64,000 bases of DNA from Porodaedalea pini (GCA_002794775.1 NBAY01000025.1:186001-250000); one strand, 5' to 3'. Numbered from the stretch's first letter, positions 33,511-45,119 are shown. The notes: generated by a model from the sequence alone, not told the origin. Program-made: numbers and translations.

Positions 33511-34596
33511 TAAGGGCTGGATTGTGCCTATCAGTAAATCTCTCTTCCCAAGCGCGTGGAGTGAGCATCGAGATAAGTGAATGAAAGCTGAGATGATTTG
33601 GCTTCGTGAAGGAGACACCTTGTAAGCAGTTTCTTTTCCAGGGCAACCTGTGCAGTGCTCTGACCACACGTTCAGCTTCATGAGGTCTGCTACGAACCAC
33701 CTTGTGGTTACTTTTGATGATAGCTTCATTTTTGGCAGCCATTTCTACATGTTTGAAACACTATCTGAGACTCTTCAGGCCATGGCCTATGAGCATTACT
33801 TGGGAACAAGCATTACCAACACCGAGCATTGCCTCACACCAGTGCTCCTTATGAAAGCTTGCTGTGCTGTCACTGAGTTTCTCACTCTTCTAAACCAAAA
33901 AGGTATGATAGTTTAGGCCTGCGGCTGTCAAACTCTGATCTTGGGCATTACAGAACTCAAGTTGGATTGGATTTATATGGAAGACGTAGTTTATCTCCTC
34001 CTTATCGTGGTGCACCTCAACCAGCTTGGTCCAGAGCTTCCTAAGGATGCTTGCGAGCTGTGCTGGCAAGATGGGCCTGAGTTCAAGTCAGACTACATGT
34101 TCTCGAGGGAAGCAGCTCTTTCAATGCTGCCATTGATGGTTGAGCGGTATCCTCGATTTATTTTGAGCCTCGAGGACACGGAGAACGGCTTTAGAAAGCT
34201 GTGCGAAGGCATCGAGGTGCACTTGAAGACGACTGGTGAGGCATTCCTAGGCATAAAGGTGGAGTGCCTTTGCGGAAAGCATGCTCCTTCAGATTGATGG
34301 CAGGCGTACGTAAATATGCTTCCCTACACCCTGCTTACCTCACTTAACAGGGTGCTAGGAGACGCTGGCTCTTGGAGAGTGTGCCTTTGGTATGTCTGTG
34401 TCTTTACCATCCCTTCATCAATATGTACGACTACAGAAAGCTCCATATATCTTAATAATGCCTTGAAATTTCCAATTCCTTGTGTGCGCCTGGACAAAGT
34501 TGTTGAGCCAAGACCGAATTTCACGGCACCCTTCACTCACACTTGTGTGCCTACTAGTAGCTCGCTAACATCACGTGGGTGGGTTCTCACACTTTT

Positions 34597-34698
34597 GCTC
34601 ACACATGGGTGCCCATCCATGAGCATCACGTGGTAACTGTAATGTGGTTCCAGTAAGTTCTCATGCTCTTGCTCATGCATGGGTGCCCATCCACGAAC
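34597..34698. repeat. Two dispersed copies of the GGATGGGTGCCCATCC-type palindrome
   Basis: Copies at 34597-34624 and 34671-34698 resemble those in the array at 19001. Each is followed by ATCACGTGG and preceded by CTTTTGCTC or CTCTTGCTC. Confidence 0.7.
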
Positions 34699-34880
34699 AT
34701 CACGTGGTGGCTGTGGCGTGGTTGCACCCCCTTTCCCTGCCACGCTGACGTCCTAGTGCTGCACGTCCATCCTGCTACAGGTGAGCTCAACTCCTTTCCT
34801 CTCTGCTCTTCTCCCCTGCTCCGGGCCTACTCCTCTCTCTCTAATCCTCAGATGGCCTCTTTCCTTCACCTGCCCTATGC

Positions 34881-34921
34881 CTGCGTCACTTAACTCGGCC
34901 GTTTAGTTCGGGGTGACGCAG
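34881..34921. repeat. Hairpin repeat 1 (CTGCGTCAC...GTGACGCAG)
   Basis: A nested stem, TGCGTCAC with GTGACGCA and AACT with AGTT, around a CGGCCGTTT loop. It is the founder-like copy of the hairpins in the adjacent tandem repeat. Confidence 0.75.
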
Positions 34922-35012
34922 TGGGCTTGGGCTATGCTGGAGAAAGCTACTTATTTTCTGCATCTGGTCAGAGGATATTTATGGGTTTCAGGGCAAGCTA
35001 CACTATGGAGGA

Positions 35013-35400
35013 GCCTGCACTGCTTGCCTGCGTCACATAACCCAGACGTTTAGGATGGGGTGACGCGAAAAGTAGTTGCTCCTCAAGTGCTAGATTGTCT
35101 GGGTTTATGAGGTATATACATGGCCTCTGCCTGCGTTGCGCAACCTGGCTGTTTAGGGCGGGGTGATGCGGTAGAAATCTGCCAGGCCCCAGGCTCCCCC
35201 TTGCTACATTGAAGGGACCTGCACTACTTTCCTGTGTCGCATAACCCAGACATTTAGGATGGGGTGACACGGAAAGTAGTTGCTCCTCCACTGTTGGGTA
35301 TGTTGCAGATATATGTGGCCTCTGTCTGCATTGCGCAACCCAGCCATTTAGGGCGGGGTGATGTGACAGAAGTCTGCTAGGCCTGCAGCTTTCCATATCT
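35013..35400 (+). repeat. Two ~200-bp tandem units, each with two hairpins
   Basis: Hairpins at 35029-35067, 35131-35171, 35231-35272 and 35325-35370 share the form GCGTCAC-ATAACCCAG-CGTTTAG-GTGACGC. The flanks (TAGTTGCTCCTC, ATGGCCTCTG, CTGCTAGGCC) recur with the same ~200-bp period, so this is a tandem duplication of a two-hairpin unit. Arms of some hairpins carry paired changes. Confidence 0.8.
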
Positions 35401-35639
35401 GCATACCATTTAAGAGGAGAGCGGAGAGCTGGAAAGGCCCTAGGTAAACCAGGAGGAGAACCGCACCTACTCCTTTATTTTAGAGACATGAATCTCACTC
35501 AAACTTTACTGGGCTAACACATAGTTCGGAGCTCCATAGATGTTGAAAAGGTACACATTCAGATTTGGAGCGAAGGTGAGCATGCAGCCACCCTATTTCT
35601 TCTCAGGTTCTTTTTTTCACTCCTTTTACTTCAGCGTCT

Positions 35640-37339
35640 TCCTTCCCCTGAGCGCCCATCTTCCGCAGAGTTCAGCTTTAAGAAAGCTGTGCTGTCGATC
35701 CTTGGAAAAGATGGCCTTGCTCGTGAGAACACACCGCAAGAGCACATGGCTGAAGAATTCTCTTGTGAAGAGGGTGACGGTTCTCAAGCACCTCTGTGTG
35801 AGCTGCCTGATGCTGTGGGTAGAATTTGGGAGCGCGAGATGCCCTTAGGCCTTGAAATTCTTCAGGAGGTGGGTTCAGAGCCTCTGAGGAAGAAGAGGAG
35901 CCGCAAAAGTAGGGCCAGCAGCGAGAAGCATCTGAGAAAGCATCAGCAATACCTCGAAGGCTTACGCAGCTCTTCTTCATTATCCAAGGCACTCTCCTAC
36001 ATTCCTACAGATGCCTTTACTGGAGATGGCTCCACTCAGAAACACAAAAGCCTTTCTGTCAAGCGTAAAGCTACTGGGCCTCCTTCTGACCACATTCGCG
36101 AAGCTATTTTTCCTGGTGCGGAGAAGTCCTCCATCGGGATGGGTGTACGCTCTCTTCCTCATACAAGACCTGGCTGGGTTGGGTTAGACAGAGGTAAGGG
36201 TGTTGAGAGAATTTCAGAAGAAAAAGAGGCTGGAGTAAAGAGCGGAGTGCCTGGAAAGAAACTTCACCCACTCTGCAACTCTATGGTACGGTGTTTGGTA
36301 GAGAATAAAGGGTGGAAGTATGTGGAAAATAGAGAGAGGTATACACAGAGTTTAACAGGTTTAAAATAAAATTGAAAGTAACCTCGGCCTCCTAGGAGAG
36401 CGCAGCTTCTTACGGATGAAGATGGGCTGGTGTTTGCAGTAAAGTGCTACACTCCAGAGGACTGGAGTCATACAATCGATGGCATAGAAGGGGCCTTGGA
36501 CTCCTTCTCTGATGCCACCAACCTCAACCACAGTGACCTCCACAACCATGGCCAAGGAAACTTTGCCAGCCTCAACTTTGGGGAGGCTGCTCATGGAGGT
36601 GGGTGTGAGGTAAGTAAGTTTAACTCTTCTTCTTCCCATACTAATATATAGGGCAGAGACCTGGCCCTGTCCGAGTTGAAGATGCCTATAAAGCCGCTCT
36701 TAAGGAGTTTGTAGACAACCCATGGGTTCAAAAATACACCAACTATGTGGCTTGTAAGCCTCCCTCACCTCCCACTGCCGTATTTCACAGACCTCTGCTT
36801 CTTTAGCTTGTTTTGAAACTTGGTTCCTGCATATCGCAGAGCTGTACAAAAAGGAGAAAGAAGCTACCAAGAGGCAGCAGGGTCTTGTTGAGGAGCTCTT
36901 TCCCCACCTTCAATTCTCTAGGGCTACACTTAACCTAGGACCTAAGACTGTCTGTGAATGGCATCGTGATGCTAAAAATTTGGTATGGGGCATCTGCTAT
37001 GTGGGTGTATTTGGGCAGTTCAACCACCAGACTTCAGCACAGCTTCTTTTCCGTGAAGCCAAGTGTGCAGTAGAGCTCAGACGAGGAGATCTAATCTTCT
37101 TTCCCTCTAGCTCAGTCATGCATTCAAATGCACCACTTTCAGAGCTTGAAACCCATCGCTCGATTGCGTTCTACACTGCAGGGGGGAATTTTCACTACAT
37201 TGCTCAGGAGGGACAGAAAGCCCTAGTAAAGTCATCTAAAGAGAAGGAGGAGGAGGATAAGTTGGGTGAAATTTGTTGGAACCAGAGCTGGAAGCTTTAC
37301 AATACTTATGAGGAGCTTATGGAGAGCTGTAGCTACTAG
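35640..37339 (+). CDS. TET/JBP-like 2-oxoglutarate Fe(II) dioxygenase
   Basis: Exons give a basic N-terminal region (from about 35640; KKRSRKSRASSEKHLRKHQQ), then LLTDEDGLVFAVKCYTPEDW near 36415, then after an intron (donor GTGGGT at about 36598, acceptor TATATAG at 36652) GQRPGPVRVEDAYKAALKEF. After another ~70-bp intron come ELFPHLQFSRATLNLGPKTVCEWHRD, LVWGICYVGVFGQFNHQTSAQLL and VELRRGDLIFFPSSSVMHSN, then HRSIAFYTAGGNFHYI. This matches the large basidiomycete family of TET/JBP-like oxygenases in layout and wording. The metal ligands HxD (WHRD) and distal His (MHSN) are present; the usual ETRYS motif reads ETHRS. TET/JBP enzymes oxidise 5-methylcytosine or thymine; in mushrooms many copies accompany transposons. 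The start codon is uncertain. Confidence 0.75.
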
Positions 37340-37556
37340 ATCTTCCTTTGTATAGACTACTTTGAAGTGTGACATCGCCCACTATGAGACCTTCAGAAGC
37401 CTTAAAACAGGTCCTCAGAATGTACACTACTTCTAACCACAGCCACATATGTAGGGAGTTCAGAACCGAGGTGAGTGTCATCTTTAGAGCTCCATTGCCT
37501 GCAGACTTACTGCTGCTTTCTATTTTTAAGCCATAAAGGCCCTATTTCAGGTATAA

Positions 37557-38430
37557 ATGAGGTGCAGGGAGTCAAGTATGTTGCTTTTACTGACAACTGT
37601 TGCAGAGTTTCCACCGTGGTGCAGGGATTTAAGCCAGAACTTCAGCTCTGACCTGTTGCTCAGGTGCAGATTCAGATCCACTCCAATGCTGAAGCTCTGT
37701 CAAAAATTCCTCTGGCTCAAAGATAGGAAAGGCTGCTCCTCCTTCTATTCTGAAGACCTGAAGCTCATATATTCACTAGCTTCACAAGACGCACGACTCC
37801 TGAGAGCTCTTGCATGTGTACAGCTTTCAGAAAACTCCCAAGCCCTGCCTGAGCACCTCGCAAGGCTCTCCTGCTTGGAACTTGACCTCCTTGTTCTCTT
37901 CGAACTTCCCTACCCTCTTTCTCTGCCTGTTGAACCCACAGCCAGTGTTCAAACCCTTTGCCTAATCTCGAAGGTATAGCAAAGTATACTTAAGTGAGGT
38001 CATGGGCTTGTAGTTAGCAAGGATACTTCTCTATCTCACACTCTTCCTAAATGCCATGCCCATAGACCCCCCCAGCACTGTTTACGATGTTGCACCCTAC
38101 CTTGAAATGGTGCGAGAGGCTGTCAGCCTGGCCTCCATATGCCAAGTACATGGGCATGAACTATACCAGGCCCTTTACTTTGCCAACCTAGAGTTCCACC
38201 TTCTCTTCCTCTGACCTCCCTCTCTTGAGGCTCTGGTGCTATTCCTGGCTTTGCATATTCCTGATATGTTTCACTTCAACCATGGGATGCAGGAGGTTAT
38301 GAAACTGAGGCTGGCTGTAAGATGTCACGTTTTTTATAGCTGCATCGCTCTAACTTTAAACTAGCTGGCCCTCATGGACCTACCTGTATGCCTAGAACCA
38401 GGAGATGGTCTGTGGAATTGGCGGTAGAGG
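37557..38430 (+). CDS. Unrecognised coding remnant
   Basis: An open stretch 37557-37979 (LYSLASQDARLLRALACVQLSENSQALPEHLARLSCLELDLLVLFELPYPL) is followed by blocks near 38060-38330 (YDVAPYLEMVREAVSLASICQVHG) with one in-frame TGA near 38212. The composition is helical and Leu-rich. I cannot assign a family, and the frame breaks suggest decay or unresolved introns. Confidence 0.3.
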
Positions 38431-38989
38431 TTGTCTACTTTTTAAACAGCAAAAGGTAAGTTCTCAAGCTACGCTTTTCTGAACTGAGCTGACCCCTCTT
38501 CCTGGCTGTTGCATCAGGCTCTGATGCGGTTGAAATAGATCTAGACTCCCTGTAGAGACCCCTTTTTAGCTATCCAATGCCTTCTGTGCTGCCTGAGATC
38601 TCTATGTTATTTTTTTAAAACCAACCTTTGCCTTCTCATTGCTTCTGTGGAGGACGCTCCTAAGCTAAAGACCTTGAGTGAAGTAGCTGACCTAAGTCGC
38701 TTAAACGCTAAGTGCCAAGTGAGCCCCACCACAAGACACGTCACAGCTCTTCACTGTTCTGCCACCTCATCTTCCCTCTATACACCTATCTCCACAGCAC
38801 GTCCAGTAGGAGTTTTTTTCATAGGTTCGAAGAAGACAGGTGGGCCTTTGTTTAACAGACCTAAGCTGTCTGATGAACCTCGCACTTCCAGGAGGCAGGT
38901 TAGTAAAAAGTATGCCACAGGCTAGCTATCTTGAACCCTGCTGAAGCCATCTACTGCTGCAAGCAGGTAGGAATAGTACTGGGAGCAGC

Positions 38990-40800
38990 AAAAAATCAGG
39001 GTCTAGAAGAAAGGGGCTGGAGACCATGAAGGTGAAGCACAGGCCATCCCTTCCAGCAGTACACCACTTTACACCTGCCATCTACAGCAGCAGAGAAACT
39101 CCAAGAGAAAATCTAAGGTGCACTAAGCATGTTTTACAGAGCGAAGTACTGTTAAATTTCCTGCAGGGAAAGAGCACTGTTATCTCTAAGCACTGCGGCT
39201 CTAAAGAAGAACGTGCCCTCCCCTCTGAGGATGAGGATCCTCTCTCAAATACACTTAGCTCAGAAGAATATTCTGACAGGTCAGATGGAAGCTCTGAGGA
39301 TGCAGATGAGCCTTCAGATCCTGAGGTGAGGGCCTTTACAAGCATGTCTGCCCCACTGAAAGCTAGCATTGTCCATAGCACCCTTCACCCGCAGACCTTC
39401 TTGAGTCTTACTAGAAATCAAGGCATATTAGAGCCCCAGATGCATCTGTACTCAAGAGGCATACTGCTATTTTAGAGGGCAGCTATGACGAGAGCGAAGA
39501 GGATGGTTTGCAAGAGGTTGAAGATGAGGAGACCAGGGAGGAAGGAGACGAAGGCGATGAGCTGCCCCAGGGAAGAAAAAAGAGGCCCCAGAAGCGTAGG
39601 CGCACCAGCATCTATGATAGAGGCATGTGTCTCCCTGGCTCTCTCTTGTATGTATAGTATAGCTAACTGAGACACGTACATGTCTAGACCCCTCCAGGAA
39701 GCAAGGGGATAAACAGCTTTCCTTCTACAGAGGACTCCAGCTTGATGTACTCACCGAAGTAACAGGCACCGTCAAACTATAGATTTTGGCCCAAAACCCC
39801 TTCTCAACAGAAGAGGAGTGGAGACAACTTTGGAATACCACATTCACAGCTGCATTTAAAACCTTAGAGGTCTCAAAAGGTTAGTGAAATGCAGTCCTCC
39901 ATGCATGCCACAACTCACCGCCTTTCCACTCAAAGAGAAGGAGTTCAAGCTCTTGAATGGAATGAAGGCCATGGTAAGTGCGTCATATTCTATAAGAAAG
40001 CTCCAGTACTGAGCACTGTTGCACAGCTGAGAACGCAGGTCTGGATAGCTAAGGGCCTCTTCAAGAAGATAGGAAGGCAGGTGGTTAAGGAGCACTACAG
40101 CATCTCAGTGCACGATAGGGAGGCCATGGCACATACAGCGAACACTGATAGAGCTGGCATCAGTCTTGTGGGGAGAGACATAGGGACTGAAGCAGAGAGG
40201 AGGGCCGCTCTTTGCAAACAGTCTGAGATCTTGGCGAAGGCTAAGAAAGAGCTGAAGGCTAAGAAGGTAGAAGCTTTGATTGGTGCAAAGAAAAAGCCAT
40301 CTGCAAACTATATGTTTTCGAGTGAGAATGTGAGCCCCCCTACCTTTAACACCTTTGCTGCTGATTTATCACCCAAAACTCTTTAGGAGAATAATGCAGA
40401 TGACCTGCCATTCACACACTGTGCGATCTCAGAGCTCCTGGTACGCTCTCTCTTTGTTGGATCCTCAAGAAACCCTCTCCTTACCAATTTTTGCATCAAC
40501 CTGGTGGACCCTATGCCTAAAGAAGCCATTGCATTCGCCACACAAGTAGTAAGCAAAGGCCCAACAGACTTCTTATTCACACTTACAGCTAGATCTCTTA
40601 GATATTCAACTATCTTGAGGAGCACAGAGGCGGAAGCCCAGAGCTGAAGACGGTGCCATGCTATGAGGAGAGGTTCAGGCACTGCTTTGATAGGACAGTG
40701 GCTAACATCACAGACTTTTCCAAGCATGCTCATTATGAGGGCAAGTTTGCTGAAATACAGTCTAAAATTTACAAAGAAGGACGGTCAGTATCCAGCCTTT
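38990..40800 (+). CDS. Possible DUF6532-like basidiomycete protein (low confidence)
   Basis: Exons include an acidic Ser-rich region (39190-39330), ALEWNEGHGK ... QLRTQVWIAKGLFKKIGRQVVKEHYSI (39940-40110), then FCINLVDPMPKEAIAFATQV near 40490 and, after an intron, YFNYLEEHRGGSPELKTVPCYEERFRHCFDRTVANITDFSK near 40640. The NP-x-P...IA-x-x-AT then G...F/Y...Y spacing resembles the C-terminal core of DUF6532 proteins. Exon joins are uncertain and an in-frame TAG at 39475 interrupts a continuous reading. Confidence 0.35.
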
Positions 40801-41400
40801 CATCTACTATGCCTTGCTAAAAGCACCTCCCAGACTTAGGCTGAGTGGAAAAAAGAGGGCAACAGGTGAAGAGGAGGCTGTGGCACTTGGCTTCAACCCA
40901 GATCGTGATAACCCTCACTCTAATGCTGAGCCTGTAGCTTCAGGATCTTGGTAATTTTGAGTGCCCTGATCTTATAAATGAAAGAATTCTGTTGACAATG
41001 AAGGAGGAGATAAACTGCTAACCACTCACCAAACGAATAGCAGTGTGCAAACTCACCGAGGACGAGCTACTCTGCCCCCTTCAAAGAGGTATCCCCATCA
41101 GTTACAAGCTTATCTTCTGAGCCTGCGCAGCCTGACATTTCAGAACATTCCATCCATTGGCCTTGTTGACGGCAAATTTAGCCAGTTCTATCAAAAGGAG
41201 AGAAAGCCCTTACCACAGAAGGTCATCAGAGCGCCGACTTCATACTTCACCTGGGCCTGTCTCCTTAGAAGATGGCAGGTAAGGACATTGAGACTCCTCC
41301 TATACCTGCAGTTACCTGCAGGAAACTTGTGACTATCTCTTTTAGGCAACCTTCTAGCTCAAAAAGCACTAGTGAGTTCTCTCTCCACCTGTGAATCAGA

Positions 41401-43792
41401 ATGCATGCTTATTGCAGGGCCTGTTGGCCTGAGATGGTGCACGTGCCTGCCTTGCTTTTCTGTCTTGCCTCCATTGCCCTCTTTTGTCTACATCCACTCG
41501 CTGTAATTGCTGATGAAGGCACACTTGGTCTGGATACAAGGCAATTGTTGGTATCGGTAAGCACTTGTTCACACCTGGGTTTAAGGTTTGGCACTGATGA
41601 ACTTCTTGGCATGGCATGAGTACTGCCAACAACTGTGCCAGACAGGGGCTAATTATATATACACCATAAAGAGTAACTCTTATGTCGGGTGAGTAGTTTC
41701 AAGCTGTTCAAACTTTCCTCATAGGGTCTTTCTTGTTCACTCATGGAGAGCATCTGGCCAGCCACACCGTTAAGTCTGTGTTCCACTCCAACCCTGAAAA
41801 CACTGCCTTTATGCGAAATGTCCCATTGGATGCAAATTCGATGACTCGGAGGTCGAGCGTGACATGAGGCACTGGCCCTTCAAGATCCAAGGCAAGGGCG
41901 GGAAGCTGTTCATCCAGATCCAACATAAGGGCAAGCTGCGTGAATTCGTGAGTCCATGATCATCTTTCATTTCAGACATTACTGACACGAGTATACAGAC
42001 TCCTGAAGAGATTAGCGCTATAGTTTTGTTGAAGATGAAGGAGACTGCTGGGGCTTACCTCAGCAAGAAGGTGGCCCATGCCATTGTTACTGTTCCCACC
42101 TACTTCAACGATATAAGGATGGCGAGTCACATATCTTCTTGTACAAACTTGGTGGGTGAACTTCTGATGCCTCCCTACTTTCCTTCAATGACAGCGTCTA
42201 CGCGGTTCTTGCGGCAGGTGCGTTGACTATCTCGCTTTTCTGCATTGCCTTCATTTCTCTCTTTTGTCTGTGTCCACTCACTGTAAACGCTGATGAGGAT
42301 GCTCGATCTAGGTACAGAACAGTCATTGGTATTGGCAAGCATTTGTTAATTTCTGGGCTCGTAGCTTGGAACTAACGGGATACTTAGATCTTGGTACAAC
42401 GTCAGTATTGTTGACAACTGTGTTAGGACAGGGACTGATTGATTTTATACATCGTAAACAGTTACTCTTGCATTGGGTGAGTCATTTGGAGTTGTCCAAA
42501 TTCCTCTCATGCTGATGTATTATACCAGTGTACAACGTGGCGGTCGTGTAGAAATCATTGCCAACGACCAAGGTCACCATATCACTCCGTCATGGGTCTC
42601 GTTCACTGACGACGAGCATCTGGTCGGTGACATCGTGAAGAATGTGTTCCATTCCAACCCCAAAAACACTGTCTTTGATGCGAAATGTCTCATTGGACGC
42701 AAATTCGATGACCTGGAGGTCAAGCGTGACATGAGGCACTGGCCCTTCAAGATCCAAGGCAAGAGCAGGAAGCCAGTCATTCAGGTCCAACATAAGGGTG
42801 AGCTGCATGAATTCGTAAGCCCACAGTCATCTTTCATTTCACACATGATTGACATGAGTATACAGACTTCTGAAGAGATTAGCGTGATGGTTTTGTCAAA
42901 GATGAAGGAGACCGCTGAGGCTTACCTCAGCAAGAAGGTCACCCACGCCGTTGTTACTGTTCCCGCCTACTTCAATGATGCTCAATGCCAGGTGACCAAG
43001 GACGCTGACACGATTGCTGTTCTTCAGGTCCTCCGTATTGTCAATGAGCCTACTGCTGCCGCAATCGCCTATAGTCTTGACAAGAAGGACGGCAAGTCAC
43101 GTATTATCGTGTACGATTTTGGTGGAGAATCTTTCGATCTCTCTCTTCTTTCCATCGATGATGGCATCTTTGAGGTTCTTGCAACTGCTGATGACACACA
43201 TCTTGGTGGTGAGGACTTTGATATCTGCATCTTTGACTACTTCGTCAAGCAGTACAAGAAAAATACTGGCACTGATGTTACGAGAAACCTCCGCACCATG
43301 GGCAAGCTCAAGCACGAGGTAGAGAAGGTGAAGCGCACGCTCTCCAGCCAGCAGTCCACTCGCCTCGAAATTGAGTCATTTGAGAATGGCAATGACTTCT
43401 CCAAGACACTCACCCACGCTAAGTTTGAGGAGCTCAACATGGACCTTTTCCGGAAGACCATGAAGCCCGTCGAACAGGTTCTCAAGGACACCGATGTCAA
43501 GAAGGATGAGATCGACGAGGTCATCCTTGTCGGCAGTTCCACGCATATTCCGAAGGTCCAGCAGCTCCTCAAGGAGTATTTCGGCAGCAAGGAACCTTCA
43601 AAGGGCATCAATCCTGATGAGGCTGTCGCATATGGTGCCGCCATTCAAGGTGGCATTCTTGCTGGTGAGGAAGGTACCATGGACGTCATCCTAATTGACG
43701 TTTGCCCTCTCACACTCGGCATTGAGACCACTGGTGGTGTGATGACGAAGCTTATTGCTCGTAACATGGTTGTCCCGACTAAGAAGTCTTAG
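41401..43792 (+). pseudogene. BiP/KAR2-like ER Hsp70 pseudogene with a tandem 5' duplication
   Basis: From 41401 a signal-peptide-like segment (LLFCLASIALFCLHPLAV) is followed by a broken first copy of the ATPase N-terminus (41720-42120), then a second copy beginning near 42215 that continues to 43792. The second reads [29 protein letters not shown] (unmistakably BiP), [44 protein letters not shown] and [17 protein letters not shown], and stops after [19 protein letters not shown], so the peptide-binding domain (about 200 residues) is missing. The phosphate-binding GGGTFD motif reads GGESFD. Intron sequences (for example GTGAGTCATTTGG at 42477) are retained, so this is a DNA-level copy, not a processed one. 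Confidence 0.85.
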
Positions 43793-43969
43793 ACGTACGT
43801 GCTTCTTTCATGCATTTATTTTAGGTACTATTAACCCCCTCGTGCAGATTCTCAACCGTGGCCAATAACTAGCAAGTAGTCTTGGTCCAAACCTTCGAGG
43901 TAAAGCATTTTCTCACTGAGGACAACAACCTGCTCAGCAAGCTCGACCTGACTGGAATTCCCCTGCTCC

Positions 43970-44448
43970 TCACGGTGTACCGCAGGTTGAAGTTGCCTTC
44001 GATTTTGACTCCGACATCGTTCGCTGCACTTCACAATCATCACTCTTCTCGAAGTCAAACCGCTTCGTCATGATAGCATCTAGCTCATCAAAAAAGAAGA
44101 TTGTTGGCAACTTCTCCTTCGCCAGTTCGAAGGCGTCCCAAATGAGCTTCGCACCATCACCAATAAACATCTGCACGAGCGATGGGCCCACAAGCTTCAA
44201 CAAGCATGCTTGGTCTGTGCAGCACACACACGAGCCATGAGTGTCTTGCCCATCCCCAGCAGTCCATACATGAGTATGCCTTTTGGCGGCTTGATCCCGA
44301 CAGTTTGGAAGTGATTTGCCTGCTTCATCAGGAGCACTATTGACTCCACGAGCTCCTCGATCTGCTTATCAAGCCCTCCGATGCCGATGTACGTCTCCGT
44401 CAGCCTCTTGTCGACCTCCGGAAAGGGGAATAGGCAAGCCTGAGTCAA
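43970..44448 (-). pseudogene. RPT5-like proteasome AAA-ATPase fragment
   Basis: Minus-strand blocks [51 protein letters not shown] and [43 protein letters not shown] match the Rpt5 (Tbp1/PSMC3) subunit of the 26S proteasome. Walker A is damaged (GLLGMGKT for GPPGTGKT) and Walker B reads FFFDELD. A one-base deletion near 44215 breaks the frame after CAAQT. Only the central ~150 residues remain. It abuts the BiP pseudogene in the opposite orientation. Confidence 0.85.
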
Positions 44449-44740
44449 CCGCCATTAAGAGTGAGAAGGGATGCCTTTCAAATGAGGGGGCAAGTGATTA
44501 CGGAAGTGGGAGGAGTATTGAGAAGTTAGGTTGTGTTTGCAGACACAGCTGTAGTCAACTGCAGTAGTTTATGTGCTAATCAATTGTCTGCAGCTTTTTT
44601 CTACAACTGAGTGCATGTCAAACATCCTGAAAGAATCCCCAAACTATCTATACCTGCTTCTGCACATCACTAGCAGCCATGCACATGAACAGCCTCCATC
44701 TCTGCTGCTATGGGCTCCTATAACCGCCACCCTACTATAG
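44449..44740. other. No feature recognised
   Basis: Spacer between the RPT5 fragment and the AT-rich block; no coding potential seen. Confidence 0.4.
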
Positions 44741-45119
44741 ACCTATATGCTTTTAGAAGCTATTTAAATCTATAGTAAAATCCTACTACCTACACTAATA
44801 TACTATGTACAGCTTTAGATACTACTGCTGACTACAATGCTATGAAATATATAGATTTATAGAACTATTTCTGGCTATAACACTACAAAATATTTAGCTA
44901 TAGCCTGTTATATATTACTATATTGCTTCACACTATAGAAAGATATATTCTATATGTTGCTATATGTTGCTATATGTTGCTATACAAGTACAGTACTATT
45001 AAACAATATAGATGTCAATATAGAGGGGGGGTTACCATTAACTGCTAAACAACTATGGACTACTATAAATGCTATATAGTAGCATATAGCAGTGTATAGT
45101 GTTTGCCATTTTCCTGATG
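44741..45119. repeat. AT-rich TATAGTA-type repeat block 1
   Basis: Dense CTATA/TATAG words, including a triple repeat of GCTATATGTT at 44961-44992. It ends TTTGCCATTTTCCTGATG (45102-45119), directly abutting the 5'-truncated chromovirus copy. A related block with the same terminal motif lies at 58531-58960. Confidence 0.7.

Larger units (their letters stand above)
23403..34297 (+). pseudogene. Locus B: JmjC-like gene, paralogue of locus A, disrupted by a chromovirus
   Basis: Exon order mirrors locus A: N-terminal helical region from ATG 23403 (FEEFMCKYS..., VDWLHRLMQCMVLDRVIF, LYTEW, FNNFCYAAIGLRALMLV); LRGVEDFIILRLLYVMAAISPFCLL near 24750; LDQEHILLNLVIDMALHG near 24970; a long disordered acidic/basic segment 25200-26090; a coiled coil 26651-27000 ending LNFLDIPVADDLIEV; and the JmjC core SDWHVDAVGLCTFIHILWGS up to 27256. 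The chromovirus at 27257-33505 interrupts the core, which resumes at 33506 with KGWIVPISKS and, after a 54-bp intron (33622-33675), FFMRSATNHLVVTFDDSFIFGSHFY. Other lesions: a one-base frameshift near 23520 and an in-frame TGA near 33578. The disordered part contains imperfect repeats rich in QSEGG (24100-24350) absent from locus A. Confidence 0.7.

Noticed and set aside
42473..42535. N-terminal extension of the Hsp70 frame ([14 protein letters not shown]...) as genuine protein
   Set aside because: It is the retained intron beginning GTGAGTCATT; the exon resumes at [10 protein letters not shown] as in BiP genes.
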